Shown: positions 22,239-35,006 of the stretch, in pieces | Layout: each line of letters opens with the position of its first letter | Numbering within the stretch: the first letter of the stretch is position 1 | Assembly: GCA_018873245.2 (NCBI GenBank) | Contig: JAEMBT020000007.1 | Coordinates: 5,487,129 to 5,551,128, forward strand | DNA: 64,000 nucleotides | Source: Archegozetes longisetosus | Lineage: Eukaryota > Arthropoda > Arachnida > Sarcoptiformes > Trhypochthoniidae | Direction of reading: 5' to 3' | The notes under the pieces: model-generated | What the model was told of the DNA's origin: nothing | Database searches by the model: none | Seen by the model: only the letters and a program-made list of their open reading frames with translations | Position numbers and translations under genes: made by a program

Positions 22239-22756
22239 TAATATTAAAAAAACTCAACTTTAAAGTTTTGATTAACTGTCGAAACGTTGCACAAAAATTA
22301 AACACAACAGCTTAGCAACAAATGTCAACCTTGTCAAACATGTACTAAAAATATTCGGCATTTAATTAAAGAGAATTGTCAACTTACAAGAAATAATTAA
22401 AAGTCGTAATGACATACCAGATCGTATAAGATGAAAGCGATAAAAAGAGGAATTTCAAAATTAATTAAAATATGATAATTTTAAAAATTTAGTCAAAAAG
22501 CGCTAAACTTTATTTGAAGGGCGAAATATCTGTTGAATGTACAGAATGTGTTGAATATACAGTCGGTTTTATACTTATTAAACCTACTCATTAGTAAGTT
22601 CTGATTCATCAGTAATAATAAAGAAAATTGTTATAAAGATTTGAGTTTAGATTTTTAAAAACGGATAGTATAAGGAAATAATTATAAAAATCCTTCACAC
22701 ACAATTTAAAAGATTGCGCACCAGATTATGCTCTAATTAATATTATTATTTAAATC

Positions 22757-23003
22757 AAAATAGTTTTGCTTTTATTAATCCCAAGCTGGTGCGTTCTGAG
22801 CAAATTTTGAAGGGTTTATTTACTGATTGAGTTACCATTAAACTTAAAATATGAATGATTCGATTTTAAAGTAGTGAACGACCCAATAATCATTGCTAAT
22901 CAGATGATTTGATATACTTTTGAAATGAGAAAAATTCAAAAGAGTTCAAAAAATTTCAAATAACTTTTGAGCATAACGTGAAACCTTAATTATCGCACGT
23001 GTT
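22757..23003. repeat. 250-bp dispersed repeat, copy 1
   Basis: Starts at TAGTTTTGCTTTTAT and is repeated in the same orientation at about 29121-29370 with roughly one difference in ten. No coding signal. The unit was probably part of a larger duplication between SDR units. Confidence 0.7.
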
Positions 23004-23250
23004 TATAGTTATTGTAAAAATTTGTTGTGATTATTTTAATACATGAAATGTTTTGAACTTAATTTAAAATGATTTTGGACAAGATTCAACTAATTTATGC
23101 ATATTTAATATGAATCAAAATTGAGTGTATGACTGCATAGACCACAATAATTCAAACAATAAGAGAATGATAATCAAAATTTAATCAGATATAACTAATT
23201 ATGTATCATAGAAAAATAGAGCTCATATTAAAAATATAGAAACAAAAGGA

Positions 23251-24028
23251 GAGTTTCGCGGTCCCATAGACCTCGGCCCCATCTCCGATTTTATATATAT
23301 TTTATGCTAATTAAGAGGCTAAAATTGATATTTTCTGCTTATGACCTTGAGCTCCAACTCATATTAAATATGTTGGGAAATTTTCAAAGCTCAACAATTT
23401 AAAATTCAATTATAAGAAAACTGTTGGAGATTTTTGAAATTTTTTTCTCTAAAAATATCAGTAAAGTCAATAATTTTCATCACTTGAATATAAAATTTGT
23501 TGATTCAGAGATTAAAATTTTATAATGAAAAAAATGTTCAAAAGTTATAAAAATATGGCGCCCCAAAAGACCCAAACAAAAAATCAAAGTATTTGTGAGA
23601 TCTAATCGTGAACTTGATTTTTATTCAAAGATCGGGTTGGGCCTTTTAGGGCACCATAGTTAAAAAGAAGAAAATCTCTCAATAATATTTTAAGTTGTTT
23701 TTTATTTAGATGGATGTTTAAAATATTTTTAAGATTAATCTACTCAAAAGTTATTCTAACACAAGTTTCTGTCAAAGAAACATTGATTATTCTCTTGCAA
23801 TTAATTTTTGAGCGTCTAAACCCTGAAAGTTCAAACAACATATTATAGACTTGTGCATCAAAATTAATACACAAACTACTTTCAATTTTAATCAGATTCA
23901 ATTAAATAAAATCCATAATAGTGAAAGTTTCTTAAAGTAGACTAAAATTATTTTATTGTTCTATAAAAAATACTAGTTTATACATATCTGAGGGGCCGGG
24001 GCTAATTTCATTTCGGAACTCCTAATTG
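23251..24028. mobile_element. 780-bp insertion in the 3' flank of copy G
   Basis: It interrupts a flank that is continuous after other copies. The imperfect inverted ends both start AGGAG and reach a CGGCCCC block. An internal inverted pair (GCGCCCCAAAAGACCC near 23570 and its partner near 23640) is the most GC-rich part. No open reading frame of note. Confidence 0.5.
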
Positions 24029-24080
24029 AGTAATGTTTAAAATACTCTAATATAAAATCGATAGTTATTCAACAGTTAAA

Positions 24081-24990
24081 CTACATGGCCAGTCCTCCTG
24101 ACACTTGTACTATAGAACCAGTTATGTACGAACTTCTTGGAGATAATAAGAATACTATCGCTTCAGCCACTTCTTCCGGCTGTCCTTTTCTTCCAAGAGG
24201 TGTTTGTAGTATAAGTTCGTCTTTAACTAAAGATCAAGCAAACGAATAGTGAACAGAAATATCAACTGAAAGATAAATTGAGAAAATAATACATTTTTGA
24301 GGCAAAGAATCTGTCATAGGCGTCTCGACGCATCCAGACATAACAGTATTGCAGCGAATATTATATTTGCCCATTTCTCGGGCCACAGTTCTGGTCAATC
24401 CTTCCATAGCACATTTTGAAGCCACATAATGACATGCGCCGATGTTTCCAATTTTTGAGCCAACGCTGGACACGTTTACAATTGATCCATCACTGACTTT
24501 GTGATCGATCATTAGCTTACAGGCCAACTGTTGGTAAAAAACACTGAATCATCAGTCAATAAAATACATCAAAAAGACTGGATTATTAGTTAACAAGACA
24601 AGAAAATACCAAAATTCAGACCTGAGTCGCCAGAAAAGTTCCCTTGAGATTTACATCGATAACTTTATCGAAGTCTTCTTCTGACATATCAATAAGCTCT
24701 TGGATAAAACCAATGCCGGCACAATTGACCAAAAGAGTGGCCACACTGTTGTAATTTTCGCTAACAGATTTGAACAATTGTTTGATTGATTCGCTTTTGC
24801 TGACATCGACCTCAACGGCGATATGTTTTGATTGACTGCCGTTGGAAATCATTTGTTTGGTTTGATTAGCGCCAGTCATATTCAGGTCTGCGATGACCAC
24901 CGAAGCATTTTCTTTGGCCAAAATTTGACAAACAGCCCGACCAATGCCCGAACCACCTCCAGTGACCACTGCTATTCTATTGGAAAACAT
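24081..24990 (-). CDS. SDR, HSD17B8-like (copy G, intact, most divergent)
   Basis: Exons are 24622-24990, 24293-24527 and 24081-24226, all with GT-AG introns of about 94 and 66 bp. The predicted protein is 249 aa. [12 protein letters not shown], the serine in NVSSVGSK and the YVASK Tyr/Lys pair are present. Exon 1 has [10 protein letters not shown] where A has [10 protein letters not shown], and the loop around the active site ([17 protein letters not shown]) and the PMT region (SGCVETPMT) differ most from the siblings, which hints at a changed substrate pocket. A TATATAAAGG box lies about 25-30 bp upstream of the ATG. Strong candidate for a functional enzyme. Confidence 0.86.
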
Positions 24991-27125
24991 TTTAATAAAG
25001 TATAGTTTTAACCTTTATATAAGTAATTGATAAGAGACACTACAATTGCAGAGATAAATGGTTCACTTTCTCTACGTATAAGTTTTTGACATAATTTTGT
25101 GTTGTCTCTGATTCAGTTTCAATGTGATGTTTGATAGAATTTGAATTATCCTTTCATTAAGACGTTAAATAACTTATTTGAGTTGACGGTTCTCTTTATG
25201 CAGATGACGTATAATATTATCACGAGTTTTACAAGGTTTACACTTGTTACTAAGCGGTTATGATTAATTCTTATGCAATGTTTCGATAGTTAATTATAAT
25301 TTTCAATTTGAGTTTTTCGGATAAAAATATTTCAGAATTTTCATTAAATAGTGTATCAAATAATGATTGCGTCGAATAATAAAGAACAAGAGGTGTTAAG
25401 ACATTGTCCGTGTGCGAAGCCAATTCAATTTTTTAATATATGGCCTTTGACTTCTTGCATATAAGCCTCAAATATTTTAGTAAAATTGTAGTCATTTAGA
25501 AAAAATCAATTTGATGTACTTGTACTAAAACTATACGGCATTTGAATAAAGAGAACCGTCGACTTAAACAAACTATTAAAAGTCGCAACGATATGTCAGA
25601 TCACATAAGATAAATACGCTAAAAGAACAAATTTTCAAATTAATTTTAAAATGATAATTAGAATGATAAGAAGTTCTAAACTTTATTCGAAGGGCAAAAT
25701 ATCTGTTGAATGTATAGAATGTATGGAATATATAAGGAAATAGTTATAGAAAGCCTTGACGAACATTTTAGGACCTCGCGCACCAAATTAGACTCTAATT
25801 TATGTTATTATTTAAATCAAACTATAATTTTATAACCAATTTATAAAACGAGCCAAATACTGTACTTCTATCTAAAAACAAATACTTTTCAAATATATTC
25901 TCTAAAACGTGTTAATATATTGACAGCAGTTTTTTCATTAGAGAATAGCTTTCAGTTAATTAGTACAATGTCTGAAGTTTTAATTGACTTAAATGAATAA
26001 TTCGCTCACGAATTGATGTTTGATGAAGTAAACACTTGACAAGTGAGCAAAAACCTAAACCAAACAAAAATTGTAATAAAAGAGAGTTGAATGAAAAGTA
26101 AAACTGAAAAGTTAACTGTTCAATTGAAGGTATAGGAAAAAATAAACGCTTAATTTTGTTGCTGGTTGTAGTTTTGCAAAGTGTGAGTCTTATATTTTAA
26201 TATAAGTTATTCATTTAAAGATCTGAGAGTTTAATTTAGTCAGTCATTATTTAAATCTTGATTTTCAAATTTGATATTTGAATTATATTGACTTCAATTT
26301 GAAATAATATATAGTAAAATATAGCGAATTTTATGTCTATTTTTCGCAACAAAGCGAATGAATGCATCAATCAATGAGTTGTATCAATACTTAAACTTGT
26401 ATTTGGAAATACGATTATGTGAATGATTTTGCCGCTTTCAATATAATATTATTGACTGCTTTCAAACAAGTAATAACTAAACTTAAATATTTGATTGAGC
26501 ACTTTCGAGAGTCTCACAGGAGACTCGATTGATTTCGATCGGGATCGAGAGTCAGAATTCTGGAATGAGATCGCGACTCAAAGCTTCGTACCGATCGCTA
26601 CATAAAATATTCCCTTATAGTATAATAAAAATGTTTATTTATTGCTATCAACTTATAATGCGTTCAGTTTCACTTTTAATTAACCTTAAAGTCAATTTAA
26701 TTGACGGACTATTTTAGTCTTAACTATTATTATAATGAATTATTTGTTTAATTCATATTTTATAACATTGTTTGGACTACAAAATTGTAGAGCATGTGGG
26801 CTATGAAAATAATGAGTTCAAAATTATGGTAAAACCTTCTCGTGATTAGTTCTAGTAATTTGTCTCTTCAAAAGTTTAATGAGAAAAGTATTCTCAATTC
26901 AATGTAAATTGTTTTGAAGATTGAATTAGTTTCATCAAATTTAAGTCATGATTGCATAGATCTAAATATGTCAAACAATAAGTGTATGCTAATTAAATTT
27001 TAATCAGATATAATTAATTATATAACATATAGAAAATTGGGTTCATATTCTAAAATATAGGAACAAAGTTTGAGTAAAACTTAAAAAAATTGCACTATAA
27101 AGTCAACAGTTGATCAATAGCTAAA
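24991..27125. repeat. Duplicated 5' flank of G and 3' flank of H
   Basis: No gene. 24991-26480 repeats the flank of copy F. 26480-27000 has no visible relative except short AT-rich stretches; the small open reading frame at 26529-26717 has no domain and is not credited. 27000-27125 matches the 3' flanks of other copies. Confidence 0.55.
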
Positions 27126-28041
27126 CTATATGACCAATTCTCTTGACACTTGTACTATAGAACCGGTTATGTACGAACTTCTTGGAGATAATAAAAATGC
27201 TATTACTTCAGCCACTTCTTCCGGCTGTCCTGTTCTTCCCAAAGGTATTTGTAGTATAAGTTCGTCTTTATCTAGAGATAAAGCAAATAAATAGTCAAAA
27301 GAGGCACCAATTGAAAGATCAGATGAGAAAACGACACCATTTTGAGATGCAAGTTGTGTCATAGGCGTCTCGATAAATCCGGGCATAACAGCATTACAGC
27401 GAATATTATATTTTGCCATTTCTCAGGCCACAGTTCTGGTTAATCCTTCGATAGCAGCCTTTGAAGACGCATAATTGCATAAACGAGCGGCTCCAACCTT
27501 CGCGCTAATACTCGCCAGGTTCACAATCGACCCCTGACTCACTTTGTGATCAACCATTAGCTTACAAGCCAACTGTTGATAAAAAAGACTGAATCATCAG
27601 TTAATAAAATACATCAAAAAGACTGGATTATTAGTTAACAAGACAAGAAAATACCAAAATTCATACCTGAGTGGCCAGAAAAGTTCCCTTAAGATTCACA
27701 TCAATAACTTTGTCGAAGTCTTCTTCTGACATATCAATAAGCTCTTGGATAAAACCAATGCCGGCACAATTGACCAAAAGAATGGCCACACTATTGTAAT
27801 TTTCGCTAACAGATTTGAACAATTGTTTGATTGATTCGCTTTTGCTGACATCGACCTCAACGGCGATATGTTTTGATTGACTGCTGTTGCAAATGATTTG
27901 TTTGGTTTGATTAGCACCAGTTATATTGACGTCTGCGATGACCACCGAAGCATTTTCTTTGGCCAAAATTTGACAAACAGCCCGACTTATGCCTGAGCCG
28001 TCTCCTGCATGAGTGACCACTTCTATTTTATTGGAGAACAT
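27126..28041 (-). pseudogene. SDR copy H, premature stop and altered cofactor loop
   Basis: Exons are about 27667-28041, 27572 down to the second intron, and exon 3 to 27126. Exon 2 has a CGA-to-TGA change in the TRTVARE motif (about 27423). The glycine-rich loop reads VVTHAGDGSGIS instead of [10 protein letters not shown], which would weaken cofactor binding. The C-terminus is also altered (QVSRELVI for QVSGGLAM). Intron 2 is stop-free, as in C and E. It is non-functional as a complete enzyme. Confidence 0.85.
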
Positions 28042-30547
28042 TTTAATAACGGATTCTTTTAACCTTCATATAAATTTTTAATGAAAAAGCACTATAAGTG
28101 TTAAAATGAATACTTGACTTTCACTAATTTTTAGAGGGTTTCATAGCCTCTTTGATAAGATTCAGACGAAAAGTTTGTTATTGACATTTAGTCGTTTGAT
28201 TGAATATCATAAGTATAAACATAGGATATTAAAACATTTACTCGCTGGCACTTTTTTATATTATTTCAATTTTTTCCATTTATATGAGTCTTAGGCTAGA
28301 ATGGTTTATATCTCATTTTTCAAATTCAATCTTTAAATTTAAGTCTTATTTGAAAAGACAGTTTTTCGCTAAATCGAAAATATTTGTTTCCCATTCTCTA
28401 ATAGACTCAAAGATTGAAAAACTGATATTTATAATAGAAATGAACTCATAATCAATAATTATTGCAATATAACAGCCAATTATTGGTTTACTTGAATTAA
28501 TAAAAATATGAAACCTTATGAAAGGTTTATTGCTTGATCAAACAGTTAGTAAAGAGTTGCAATACATTTTATAACTATTGATGTGATGGATAACACAAAT
28601 TAAACTAAATTATAACATAAACATAATTGATGTTTAGTAAAATGATTGGTTCCTATTTGTGATGCAGTACTAATTGTTCGATCAATTAATTCAATAGAAA
28701 TACACTCGAAGGCGAAAGTTTATGTACGCTTTCATTAGATAAAACTTCAATATTTGAAAGTTTGTTCGTGACTTGTGTCGAATCATCACATCGCTAGGTA
28801 TCTATTTCGATGGCTTAATGTCTAATAAATACTTGAAACTAAAAGATTAGATTAAACTAAAAATAACTTGAAAGAAATTTTTTAAAAGTGTCATTTCTAT
28901 TGCTATAAATATAGTTGACTTAAACTTTTTCAAACGTTTTTATTAACAATTTGTAATGAATGAGGTTATGTTATCTATTACTATAAAGCAAAAGAGCGAA
29001 CTGCAACCTTTACATGCTACTGGCATTAAATTTAAAACTTCGACCCATTTAAAAAACTTGTGTCCACTCATTCTGACGACACGATTCAATGAATAGTCAA
29101 ATCAGTACGGCTGTCGCAAAATAGTTTTGCTTTTATCAATCCCAAGCTGATGCATCCTGAGCAAATTTTTAAGGGTTTGTTTACTCATTGAGTTACCATT
29201 AAACTTAAAATATGGCTTATTCAATTTTAAAGTACTGAACAATCCAATAATCATTGATAATCAGATGATTTGATATACTTTTGAAGTGAGAAAAATTCAA
29301 AAAAGTTCGAAAAATTTCAAAAGCACGTTTCAGCACAACGTAAAACCTTAATTATCGCACGTAGTTTATAGTTAATTTATAAATTCAATAAAATGACGAC
29401 AATAACTCCTGAAGCCGACAGAATATTGATTGTTATCTTGTTTCTACTCGATTCTAATGTTTTATTAGTTTACATTTGTATCTTTTTTGTGTAATTTATT
29501 TACCATGTGTAAGTCAATAAATATCAATTATAATTATCAGCCGTGAGTCAAGTATTGATTTTTATTCTCAATATTTGAGCTAACATTAGTTAAACTATAA
29601 TTTTCTGACTAAGATTATTCAATTTTTATGCCGACCCAAACTTTTGATCTGTACGCATCAGGGATTAAAGTAAAACTATTTGGCGGTAGCTGCACTGTCT
29701 AGGTATCAATAGATTGAGATGACACCACTATCCATACGATTCAACTTTTAATCCAGATCTATGTATTTTATTGAAATTATCTAAGTTTTTAAACGAAATG
29801 ATTTTAGAGCAATAAACAAAGCTCAGGCCAATTTTATAATCGAAAAATCTATTACTACTTATATCACTTGATATCCTTTTGTTGAATGTTTAAATCAGTA
29901 TAATTTGAATGTTGTTGGTGGTCAACATTTTTCAATACTTATTTCGGGTACGGTATCACAAGCTATTGATTTGGCGAAAATATTGCCGCAATCAATCAGT
30001 TACATGTCTTTAGATAGTGTCTGTAATAATTACCATTAATTGTATTTCACATAAAATACTTTCCCATAGTATAACAAAAATGTTTAGTTTATTATAACTA
30101 ACTTATGACGCGATTAGTTTCACTATTAATGGTCCTTAAAGTCAATTCAATTGACGTTCAATTATAATCTTAGTTATAGCTATAATGAATTTTTATTTAA
30201 TTCATAGTTTATATTGTTTAGATTACGAATTTGTGAAACTTTTGATCCATCAAAATGATAATTTGAAGTTATTATAAAACTTCTTTGTGATTATTTTGAT
30301 GCAAGAAATGTTTTGAATGATTTTGAACAAGATTCAACTAGTTTCAACAAATTTAATCTGAATCAAAGTTGAGTCTATGACTGCATAGACCACAATAAGT
30401 CAAACAATAAAGAGAATGATAATCAAAATTTAATCAGATATAACTAATTATGTAACATAAAAAATAGAGCTCAAATTAAAAAGACAGAGTTTGAGTAACA
30501 CTAAAAGTAACTGTAATGTAAAATCGATAGTTATTCAACAGTTAAAC
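28042..30547. repeat. Flanks between SDR copies H and I
   Basis: No gene. 28042-28640 is the H-type 5' flank, seen in reverse at 6.1-6.5 kb. 29121-29370 is copy 2 of the 250-bp repeat. 30000-30500 repeats sequence also present near 14.2 and 18.3 kb. 29380-30000 has no clear identity. Confidence 0.55.
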
Positions 30548-30993
30548 TACATGGCCAATCCTCCTGATACTTGTACTATAGAACCAGTTATGTATGAACT
30601 TCTTGTAGATAATAAGAACGCAATTACTTCAGCCACTTCTTCTGGCTGTCCTAATCTTCCCAGAGGTGTTTGTAGTATAAGTTCGTCTTTAGCTAGAGAT
30701 CAAGCAAACAAGTAGTGAACAGAAACATCAGCTGAAAGATTAGTTGAGAAAACTATACCTTCTTGAGGCACAGATTCTGTCATAGGCGTCTCGATTAATC
30801 CTGGCATAACAGCATTGCAGCGAATATTATGTTTTCCCATTTCTCGGGCCACAGTTCTGGTCAATCCTTCCACAGCGGCCTTTGAAGACACGTAATCGCA
30901 ATAACCAACGCTTCCAATCTTTGAACCAATGCTTGTCACGTTCACAATTGATCCCTCACTCACTTTATGGTCGATCATTAGCTTACAGGCCAA
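30548..30993 (-). pseudogene. SDR copy I, exons 2-3 only
   Basis: Exon 2 (30759-30993) and exon 3 (to the TAG at 30548-30550) are open with YVSSK, PGLIETPMT and normal splice sites for intron 2. Exon 1 is missing: about 30 bp into intron 1 the sequence switches to an unrelated fragment and then to the mariner at 31203. Without the cofactor-binding half no enzyme can be made. Its exon 2 has NVTSIGSKIGS, closest to copies F and G. Confidence 0.82.
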
Positions 30994-31024
30994 CTATTGG
31001 TGCAAAAGATTGAATTATAGTTCA

Positions 31025-31180
31025 GGCTAATGGTTTCCGGTTTTGATTTTTACAACTCAGTTCAACCCCCGATTCCAGCTGTGACTGCTTCGGTTAAAAT
31101 CAGTTGACATCTTAAAAGTATATAATTGATCAGCAGCTTTGGCTTTAGATTCAACAGTAAGTTGATTAAACTCAACACAG
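31025..31180 (-). repeat. Fragment of the coiled-coil repeat gene (copy 2)
   Basis: On the minus strand it reads VEFNQL, then SKAKAADQLYT, which matches 32900-33020 on the plus strand (VEFNQL, SKVRAADQLYT). The two fragments point away from each other across the mariner at 31203-32570. A duplicated or inverted target region is implied, not a simple insertion. Confidence 0.6.
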
Positions 31181-31202
31181 TCTTTTTTAATTTTATATTG
31201 TA

Positions 31203-32570
31203 TAGGGTGTCAAATCGGATTAGCAGGAAAGTAAATGCTTATAACTTTTTTACTATTCAACGTATTTTAACAAACAGTACATCAAATCAAAGCTAATCAA
31301 TGGCATTTTATTTCTATAAAATAAAATTCGAATTAGAACTCAATTGTTGGAATTTATAACACAATACATTTTAATGTTAAAATGGTTTATCCAAACAATT
31401 AACGATTATTTATTGCTTTAAGTTATCATGAAAATAAAAGTTTTGTTTTAGTGAGAAGACAGTATAAGAAAAAGTTCAATAAGAGAGAAGGACCTGCCGA
31501 TAAGACAATATTTCGCATTTATAAGAATTTGCAGACTCGTTATAGAGTCGGCGACTTAAGAAGAGCTAATCTCATTCGTAACAAACCAGTACTTAATGAT
31601 GAAGATATTGAGAAAATTGTAACTCTTTATAGAGCGGATGCCAAAACATCTTTAAGAAGTTCTAGACAGCTGAAAGCCCAAGATCTGAATATTTCACATG
31701 AATCAGTAAGAAAAGCACTAAAAATTCGAAAATTCCATCCATACCGAATTATATTGAACTTTGATTTGAAACCTACTGATTATGAGCCAAGAAAACGGTT
31801 TTGTGAATGGGTTATGAATAAAATTAATGAAAATGAAAATTTTGTCAACAATCTCTTGATGTCAGACGAGGCCACATTTTGTATTGACGGTTGTGTAAAC
31901 CGATTGAATTCAAGGTATTGGTGTGAAAATAATCCAAATATCGTTCACAGAAAAGAAACAATTACTGAAAAAGTGATGGTTTGGGCCTGTGTTTCTATTC
32001 ATTGCATCATTGGACTATATTTCTATCCACCAAAAACTAGAGTTAATCAACACAACTATGCAGATAATTGTTTGCAAGCTTTCTTTGAACAATTAGATCG
32101 AAGTCAAATTCCGAATAAAAGCGAACTCTGGTTTCAACACGACAATGCAAGGCCTCACATCACCACAAAAGTGCAAAACTGTTTAAGAGAAAAATTCGGG
32201 AATCGATTTATTGGTGTTGGGGATCTGTTCTTTGGCCCGCTTGCTCACCAGACTTAACATTCCCTGACTTTTTCTTATGGGGGTATTTAAAAGACAAAGT
32301 TTATTCTCATCCGATAAATTCTATTCGACTTGCAACAATACATTGAGTATGAAGTCAATCAAATCAATCAAAATTCTGATCTTTTGAAAAGTGTTCGTGA
32401 ATCCTTCTCTCGACGAATTAATGTTTTTTTTTGATAAAAATGGTCAATATCTTGACATCTAATAAAAATTCCATTTTTAGCTTTGATTTGATGCACTATT
32501 TGTTAAAATATGTTGAATATTAAAAAAGTAACATGCGTTTATTTTCCTGCTAATCCGATTTGCCAACCCA
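31203..32570 (+). mobile_element. Mariner-like transposon, DUF4817 type
   Basis: 1368-bp element with about 90-bp inverted ends (inner block CAAATCGGATTAGCAGGAAA at both sides) and TA on each side (31201-31202, 32571-32572). The transposase reads on the plus strand from about 31451: an N-terminal DUF4817-like helix region, then the first catalytic Asp in MSDEATF, the second in FQHDNARPH and the third in SPDLT, followed by DFFLWGYLKDKVY. A one-base frameshift lies between the second and third Asp (about 32215), a second break near 32335 removes the C-terminus, and no ATG starts the frame. It is inactive as it stands. Confidence 0.85.
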
Positions 32571-32897
32571 TATTTGTTTCAATTGATTCTTATCTGCTAT
32601 TTCAATCAACGAAATTTATTAACAAATAAAAATCATCACTTTTTGTGAGACTCCACTGTCTTATTGAAGGTTTCTTCAAAATCATAGGTTTCTCCACCAC
32701 CTTTTAAACCTTTTTTATTTTTAGCCTATGATTTTACAACAAATGTACTATTATCAGGTCACTATCATCAGGAGACTTATCTGATTCACTTTCTTGTTTT
32801 TTCTTTCTATGAGCTTTAGGTTTTTAAAAATAAAGGCCAAGGTAGGCTATAGATTGAAGTAGCAGGCAAATATCAATTTAAATAAATACAATGTAAA

Positions 32898-32926
32898 ATT
32901 AAAAGACTGTTGAGTTGAGTTTAATC

Positions 32927-32986
<60 letters not shown>

Positions 32987-33392
32987 CAAGGTTAGAGCTG
33001 CTGATCAATTATATACAGAAAGTTGAATTTTAAAGGAACCTGATGTGTCTGCTATTGACACTATTGAAAGAATGGATGAAGGAATTGAATTTAAAGAGAG
33101 CAAAATTACTGTATTTGAAAAAGAACTTAAAGATGTTGTTCCCTACGATGAACAAAAAGTCCAGACTGCTAGACAAAAATCTTGTAATTAGAAGCAACAA
33201 CAAGAGCTAAGAAACATTTATTGAACATTCTTTAATCTTATAAATGATAACTGAAAAATTAATAAATGATGCTAATGAAAAAGTTAAATCACTTTGTTTT
33301 GAAAATAAAGGATTGCGATGTATTTGTATTTTAATTTGTGTTTCAATTGTATTTGGTATAATTTACTATATTTCATCTTTAGAAAATTAAAA
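32898..33392 (+). pseudogene. Coiled-coil plus tail-anchor gene fragment (copy 3)
   Basis: Pieces in order: VEFNQL, the CT tract, AADQLYTES, DTIERMDEG with KELKDV, and finally LINDANEKVKSLCFENKG followed by about 20 hydrophobic residues and a stop at about 33388. Stops and frame changes separate the pieces. The layout (charged heptad-like helix, then a C-terminal membrane anchor) recalls SNARE-like or other tail-anchored proteins, but I do not recognise the family. Confidence 0.45.
32929..32983. repeat. (CT)n microsatellite
   Basis: About 27 uninterrupted CT units lie inside copy 3 of the coiled-coil repeat, just after its VEFNQL codons. The other copy has an ordinary sequence at this point, so the tract expanded after duplication. 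Confidence 0.95.
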
Positions 33393-33479
33393 AATTAATA
33401 CATAGGAAGGGTAACATATCTCCTTCAATGATATTGTTACAGTAAGTTATTAATAAATTATCCGATTCTTTTCCATATG

Positions 33480-34128
33480 CGAATAGCCATGTTGCGAGGA
33501 CGGACTACACCACCAGATATTTTAAAACTCAAATTATCTATACCCCACCGCTTGGACTTTTGCTGGTTATTACCATATCACTCCATCTACCTTTGGCAGT
33601 TCGAATTTCACCTTGATTATGTTTAGTACCAGATCTCACTCACACAAGCCTTGGTGAATTATCCTCTTGAACTTGACTAAAGGGTGCAGCATCTCCTCCT
33701 GTTACTCTGAAGAAGATACCTGTATATGCTGTACTCACATCATTCCATATCATCCAAGGCCATATCTCAGTTGGAGGTTTCTAATTCGGAAACTGAACAT
33801 AAATGAAGCCCATTGGAACTGGGTTCTTTTTAATATCAAAAAGGATTTTTTGCAACTGAGCGAATGACAAGGCTTGCATCTTCTGATACATAACTAGATT
33901 CTTTTTATTACAAAGCACATCAGACCATTTGCCGACCGAAGTTTCATCAGAATTTAATTGTACACAGTGGTCGACTTTATTTTTTGGACTTCCCTGTGCC
34001 CAATTGGTGTAAACTATGTCTAAATCATCAGTCCATTTAAGCTTATTAATTGTGTATTTTGCTCCAATCCATACGTCGTTTGCAATATTGTGAGTCTTAA
34101 TAAGATTAGATATATCACTAACATTCAA
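33480..34128 (-). pseudogene. C-type lectin domain gene fragment
   Basis: The minus-strand open stretch 33781-34128 has C-type lectin signatures in order: DVWIGA, KWTDD, YTNWAQGSP, then CVQL and GKWSDVLC. No signal peptide, no ATG at the start and no first half of the domain are seen. A second decayed piece at about 33550-33640 repeats the GRWSD block. The EPN/QPD sugar-binding triplet is not visible. This is probably the remains of a secreted lectin gene, or an exon whose partners lie elsewhere. Confidence 0.6.
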
Positions 34129-34149
34129 TTGTTATAATTGATAGTTTCT

Positions 34150-34280
34150 ATAGGAATGATATAAACGGGATGGGACGGGACGGCACAAAGTTAGTCTCTT
34201 CGGTACGAAATGGGACGGGGTAGGGTTTCGACGGGACAGAATGGGATGGGACTCGGTTTTCTTTTATCCGTACACCTCTA
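34150..34280. repeat. GGGACGGGA-rich transposon end
   Basis: Short units of GGGATGGGACGGGACGG, ending with a sequence whose reverse complement starts AGAGGTGTACGG. It resembles one terminus of a GC-rich MITE, similar in style to the 37.3-37.9 kb element. No partner end is seen. Confidence 0.4.
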
Positions 34281-34297
34281 ATTACAATAAAATAAGC

Positions 34298-34881
34298 AGT
34301 GTTAGACATCAGCTCAGCTCACAGCTCAAGCTCACTACGCTGAGCTGCCAGCTCAGGTCAGCTCAATAGCTAGTAGTTTATGAAATCTCTTAGAGTTTAC
34401 TATTCTTAAACAATTCATCTAAATAGAAATTTGATACTTTCAATGTAAAACCTATAAGTGATACACTGTATAGTCTAATGACGTTTAGTTTAACTTAAAT
34501 GCTTTGCAATAATAGTCCATAGAAGACGATTCTAAAAGTTTTAACTTTAAGATAGTGTTAAATAATCAGTAATTTATTTTAAAAGATGTTTAGTGTGTTT
34601 AAATTCAATGCTTAAGTACTCTGATTTGAAATAAACATTAGTTTAATGATTTGATATTTTAATTACTCATAACGTTAAATAACAAGATATTGAAATCAAG
34701 ATCATTTAAAACTCTTAGACTAAAATTTCTTACTTTGTAACTAATTTCAAGTATTTCTAATAAATATTGAAAATTTTCGCGAAAAGTTTGGATTTATCAA
34801 TCAGATTAAATCAGTCCAGTTCATAGCCCAGTCGAGCTCAAAGCAGCTCAGATCAGAGTAACTGAGCTGATGTCTATCACT
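34298..34881. mobile_element. 584-bp MITE with GAGCTCAG-rich ends
   Basis: The ends are AGTGTTAGACATCAGCTCAG and the inverted partner with one substitution (34862-34881). GCTCA/TGAGC units are repeated in both arms. AAATAAG occurs close to both ends but slightly offset, so the target duplication is uncertain. Related in style to 59614-60971. Confidence 0.65.
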
Positions 34882-35006
34882 AAAAATAAGTATTTGGTAG
34901 TCGTTTCTCAAAATTGTGAAATACATTTTATTTAATGCCTTAACATAATTATCAACTTTAAAATTTATAACATTTAATATTTGATATCAAACAATATTTT
35001 CAATGA

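Noticed and set aside
29380-29570. Stretch ending in AATAAA that looks slightly LTR-like
   Set aside because: No second copy, no priming site and no coding part.
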